This document shows positions 61,693 through 64,000 of a stretch of 64,000 nt of DNA, one piece after another. Position 1 is the stretch's first letter, and every line of letters starts with the position of its first letter. The position numbers were made by a program, and so were the translations under genes. Source of the stretch: JAEVLT01 sp050496765 (lineage in GTDB: Bacteria; Bacillota; Bacilli; Bacillales; Cytobacillaceae). Where the stretch lies: assembly GCF_050496765.1 (NCBI RefSeq), contig NZ_JBNWEO010000018.1, forward strand, positions 1 through 64,000, written 5' to 3'. The notes below the pieces were generated by a model. It was not told the origin of the DNA and searched no databases. It was given only the letters and a program-made list of their open reading frames with translations.

Positions 61693-62724
61693 ATGAAGGC
61701 GAAAGTTGCAATTAATGGTTTTGGGAGAATTGGAAGAATGGTTTTTCGAAAGGCGATTGTCGAGGATCAATTGGAAATTGTGGCGATTAATGCAAGTTAT
61801 CCGGCTGCAACCTTGGCCCATTTAATAAAATATGATACGGTTCATGGATCATTTAGAGGAGAAGTTATTGCGCTTGACGATGAATTGATTGTCAATGGCA
61901 AGCGGGTCAAACTGCTAAACAATCGAAATCCAAAGGAACTCCCATGGGAAGAACTGAAGGTTGATATTGTAATTGAGGCGACAGGAAAGTTTAATTCACG
62001 TGAAAAGGCAAGTCTGCATCTCGAAGCAGGAGCGAAAAAAGTGATTTTAACAGCCCCCGGAAAAAATGAGGACGTTACCATTGTAATGGGGGTAAATGAA
62101 GAGATGCTTGACTTGGAACAACATCAAATTATTTCCAACGCATCTTGTACAACCAATTGTCTGGCACCGGTCGTTAAAGTGCTGGAAGAACGGTTTGGAA
62201 TTGAAAACGGTTTAATGACGACTGTTCATGCCTATACGAACGACCAGCGAAATATCGATAATCCGCACAAAGATTTGCGCAGAGCCCGGGCGTGTGCGCA
62301 ATCGATTATTCCAACAACAACGGGTGCTGCCAAAGCCTTGGCACTTGTTTTGCCGCAATTAAAAGGAAAAATCCATGGCATGGCCTTAAGGGTTCCGACA
62401 CCGAATGTTTCATTGGTGGATCTGGTCGTTGATTTAAAGACAGATGTCACTGCAGATGAAGTCAATGCCGCGTTTATTGAAGCTTCAAGGGGTTCACTAA
62501 GAGGAATTCTTGGATTCACAATGGAGCCTTTGGTTTCAGTCGATTTCAATACAAATGACCATTCTGCTATTATCGATGGTCTTTCGACAATGGTCATGGG
62601 AACAAATAAAGTGAAAGTGCTTGCTTGGTATGACAATGAGTGGGGTTATTCTTCAAGAGTGGTTGACCTGGCACACTATGTTGCCGCCGAATTAGTAAAA
62701 CCTTCACATGTGAAAGTAGGATGA
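61693..62724 (+). CDS. gapB: Gluconeogenic glyceraldehyde-3-phosphate dehydrogenase GapB
   Basis: This 343-aa enzyme works in gluconeogenesis, preferring NADP. The catalytic C152 lies in SNASCTTNCLAPV. After the Rossmann motif INGFGRIGR the cofactor loop reads AINASYPA instead of the INDLT of NAD-specific GapA, consistent with NADP use. AAGGAGCC precedes the ATG. Two CcpN-type boxes lie in the promoter and leader. It is followed by a terminator and then speD, as in B. subtilis. Confidence 0.94.
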   Translation: MKAKVAINGFGRIGRMVFRKAIVEDQLEIVAINASYPAATLAHLIKYDTVHGSFRGEVIALDDELIVNGKRVKLLNNRNPKELPWEELKVDIVIEATGKFNSREKASLHLEAGAKKVILTAPGKNEDVTIVMGVNEEMLDLEQHQIISNASCTTNCLAPVVKVLEERFGIENGLMTTVHAYTNDQRNIDNPHKDLRRARACAQSIIPTTTGAAKALALVLPQLKGKIHGMALRVPTPNVSLVDLVVDLKTDVTADEVNAAFIEASRGSLRGILGFTMEPLVSVDFNTNDHSAIIDGLSTMVMGTNKVKVLAWYDNEWGYSSRVVDLAHYVAAELVKPSHVKVG

Positions 62725-62731
62725 AGTGAGG

Positions 62732-62747
62732 CCTCAATCAGTGGGGG
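62732..62747 (+). repeat. Partial copy of the icd-mdh hairpin element
   Basis: TCAATCAGTGGGGG repeats the first arm of the structured element at 47236, without the matching second arm. Confidence 0.45.
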
Positions 62748-62776
62748 GCATACGATTCGCCCGCTCATGCTTGATG

Positions 62777-62810
62777 AAGAGTGCTGTCTTTTGACAGCGC
62801 TCTTTGTTTT
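62777..62810 (+). terminator. Terminator after gapB
   Basis: AGAGTGCTGTC pairs with GACAGCGCTCT around TTTT (one mispair), then TTGTTTTT. Confidence 0.8.
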
Positions 62811-62836
62811 TGGTCTAAAAAATTTAGTTTGATAGG

Positions 62837-63015
62837 TTGCAAAAAAAATATAAACCAAGTATACTAGTCATCGTGAACTTCTTGAAATTAGGGAGCGATT
62901 CACTACTTAAAGGGTTAGGACCTCTTTGGACTAACTTTCCCCCGTGGTAGTGACCAACTTACCGTCAACAGACGATTTCAAGAATGCAGCGAAATTCCTG
63001 AAGGGGGAAATGAAT
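62837..63015 (+). promoter_or_regulatory. speD promoter and structured leader
   Basis: TTGCAA (62837-62842), 17 bases, TATACT (62860-62865) is a good sigma-A promoter. The leader of about 144 nt contains nested pairing: CACTAC (62901-62906) with GTAGTG (62947-62952), enclosing GTTAG (62914-62918) with CTAAC (62931-62935). This resembles a regulatory RNA, but I cannot assign it to a known riboswitch class. Confidence 0.5.
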
Positions 63016-63390
63016 ATGGAAACAATGGGACGGCACGTAATCTCTGAGTTGTGGGGTTGCGATTTTGAAAAGCTGAATGATATGGAGTTTATTGAGCAAA
63101 CTTTCGTTGAAGCTGCTCTTAAATCAGGTGCTGAAATTCGCGAGGTTGCGTTTCATAAGTTTGCGCCACAAGGTGTTAGCGGGGTTGTAATTATTTCAGA
63201 ATCACATTTGACGATTCACAGCTTTCCTGAACATGGATATGCCAGCATTGATGTGTATACGTGCGGTGATTTAAATCCGAATATTGCGGCTGATTTTATT
63301 GCTGAAGCTTTGGGAGCTGAAACGCGTGAGAACATTGAAATTCCACGCGGCATGGGACCTGTCGAAGTAAAGCAGGCTAAAGTTCTTTAA
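63016..63390 (+). CDS. speD: S-adenosylmethionine decarboxylase proenzyme
   Basis: This 124-aa proenzyme makes decarboxylated SAM for spermidine synthesis. It cleaves itself at the serine of ISESHLTIHSFPEHG to create the pyruvoyl group. CGDLNPN is also conserved. An in-frame ATG is not available far upstream; GTG 62944 opens the frame earlier, but METMGRHVISELWG is the family N-terminus and has AAGGGGG upstream. The gene has its own promoter and a structured leader. Confidence 0.95.
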   Translation: METMGRHVISELWGCDFEKLNDMEFIEQTFVEAALKSGAEIREVAFHKFAPQGVSGVVIISESHLTIHSFPEHGYASIDVYTCGDLNPNIAADFIAEALGAETRENIEIPRGMGPVEVKQAKVL

Positions 63391-63416
63391 TTCTTAATAC
63401 AAAATGAAAATTCCGG

Positions 63417-63442
63417 GGATGTAGCGATACATCCTTTTTTTA
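63417..63442 (+). terminator. Terminator after speD
   Basis: GGATGTA pairs with TACATCC around GCGA, then TTTTTTT. Confidence 0.85.
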
Positions 63443-63550
63443 ATGCTTGAAGTTAATGAAGACCGTTTTGGCTGCCCAAGGCGATAATGCTTTTGTTCTT
63501 TTTACATATTTGTCGTAAACTAATAGAAAGATGATAAATGGAGGATTGCT

Positions 63551-63946
63551 ATGGCTATTTCAGATTTATTCCTGCGTTTTAAAAAGCAAGTCGAGACGTC
63601 GGATCATCAGCGCGATGAGGGGCTGCGCACCCATTATTACAAAACAAATTTCAATCAGATGTTTCAATCAATCGAAGAACTTTTCCGCAAAGATGCGGAC
63701 TGCCGCATTACAACAGTTTCAAAAGAACATGGAGAAATAGCGGTTGAAATCAGCAAGCCATTCCCGTGTTTTCTTGTCGCCACGGTCATTTCACCAAGAC
63801 CGTTGGAAACATCGGTCGATTTTACCCTATCTACCGAGCGGTTTTCAGTTTTTGGAACTTATCCATTGTTAAAACGAAGAATCACCACCTACTATGATCG
63901 CCTAAATAAGCTTCATACGTATCTCGGCACTGGAAAAAACGCCTAA
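63551..63946 (+). CDS. Conserved cytosolic protein (precedes nrdR in related genomes)
   Basis: This 131-aa soluble protein starts AISDLFLRFKKQVETSD and has no membrane segment or recognisable active site. Homologues in Bacillus are annotated only as cytosolic protein and usually precede nrdR; the window ends too soon to confirm that here. GGAGG precedes the ATG. The function is unknown. Confidence 0.75.
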   Translation: MAISDLFLRFKKQVETSDHQRDEGLRTHYYKTNFNQMFQSIEELFRKDADCRITTVSKEHGEIAVEISKPFPCFLVATVISPRPLETSVDFTLSTERFSVFGTYPLLKRRITTYYDRLNKLHTYLGTGKNA

Positions 63947-64000
63947 CATACCGGCAGTTTTCAGCAAGCTGACAAAACTTCTGCCAATGGCCATGCTTGT

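Noticed and set aside
1..64000. CRISPR arrays, rRNA, tRNA, T-box leaders
   Set aside because: No regularly spaced repeats and no recognisable rRNA, tRNA or T-box sequences were seen.
1..64000. A new defence or other multi-gene system
   Set aside because: Apart from the toxin-antitoxin pair and IS remnants, every multi-gene block has a known Bacillus counterpart. YtxK is a methyltransferase without a restriction partner.

Overview
This 64-kb window is the chromosomal backbone of a low-to-moderate GC, endospore-forming Bacillaceae. An alpha/beta-type SASP, YtfJ (GerW), YtrH/YtrI, YtvI and YtaF mark a spore former. The gene order from the YtsP/RefZ/EzrA block to GapB/SpeD follows the ytsP-to-speD segment of Bacillus subtilis closely, so most symbols rest on sequence and synteny together. 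The species cannot be fixed from the window.

Layout. 1-2.7 kb: a damaged edge, with an IS3-family element beside the 3' remnant of a GGDEF gene, then free-methionine sulfoxide reductase. 2.9-10 kb: refZ, ezrA, the nifZ-thiI sulfur-transfer pair, an SASP gene and an acyl-CoA ligase. 10-16 kb: nadK, sppA, yteJ, an inserted rocD, ytfI-ytfJ, tpx. 16-25.7 kb: murT and gatD (convergent, not an operon), ytxK, ackA, ecsC-like, moaB, a UspA protein, small proteins, ald. 25.7-31 kb: a pepQ-like gene, a broken ytkL, ytoI, nrnA, ytrHI. 31-42 kb: dnaE, malic enzyme with its GntR/FadR-type regulator, accDA, pfkA-pyk, fxsA. 42-51.6 kb: ytvI, ytwI, citZ-icd-mdh, a MaoC-like gene, phoPR. 51.7-53.5 kb: an accessory patch with a truncated globin and an AbrB/RelE-type toxin-antitoxin pair. 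53.7-64 kb: polA-mutM, an inserted nagA-nagB-nagR cluster, ytaF, coaE, gapB, speD and a conserved cytosolic protein.

How the genes work together. The core is central carbon metabolism: glycolysis (pfkA, pyk), acetate overflow (ackA), the first TCA steps (citZ, icd, mdh), malate decarboxylation, gluconeogenic gapB and entry into fatty-acid synthesis (accDA). Cell division (ezrA, refZ), replication and repair (dnaE, polA, mutM), phosphate sensing (phoPR) and spore functions are interleaved.

The most informative signals lie between genes. A shared GntR-type palindrome precedes both the malic-enzyme/regulator operon and accDA. A perfect Fnr-type site sits at -41.5 before the globin. A GG-N10-GC sigma-54 promoter precedes rocD. 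CcpN-type boxes lie on gapB, a cre-like site lies before ackA, and a NagR-type operator precedes nagA. A structured leader precedes speD, a three-hairpin element lies between icd and mdh, and a solo IS200/IS605-like end lies between a small membrane gene and ytoI. No rRNA, tRNA or CRISPR array was seen, and I found no convincing new multi-gene system.
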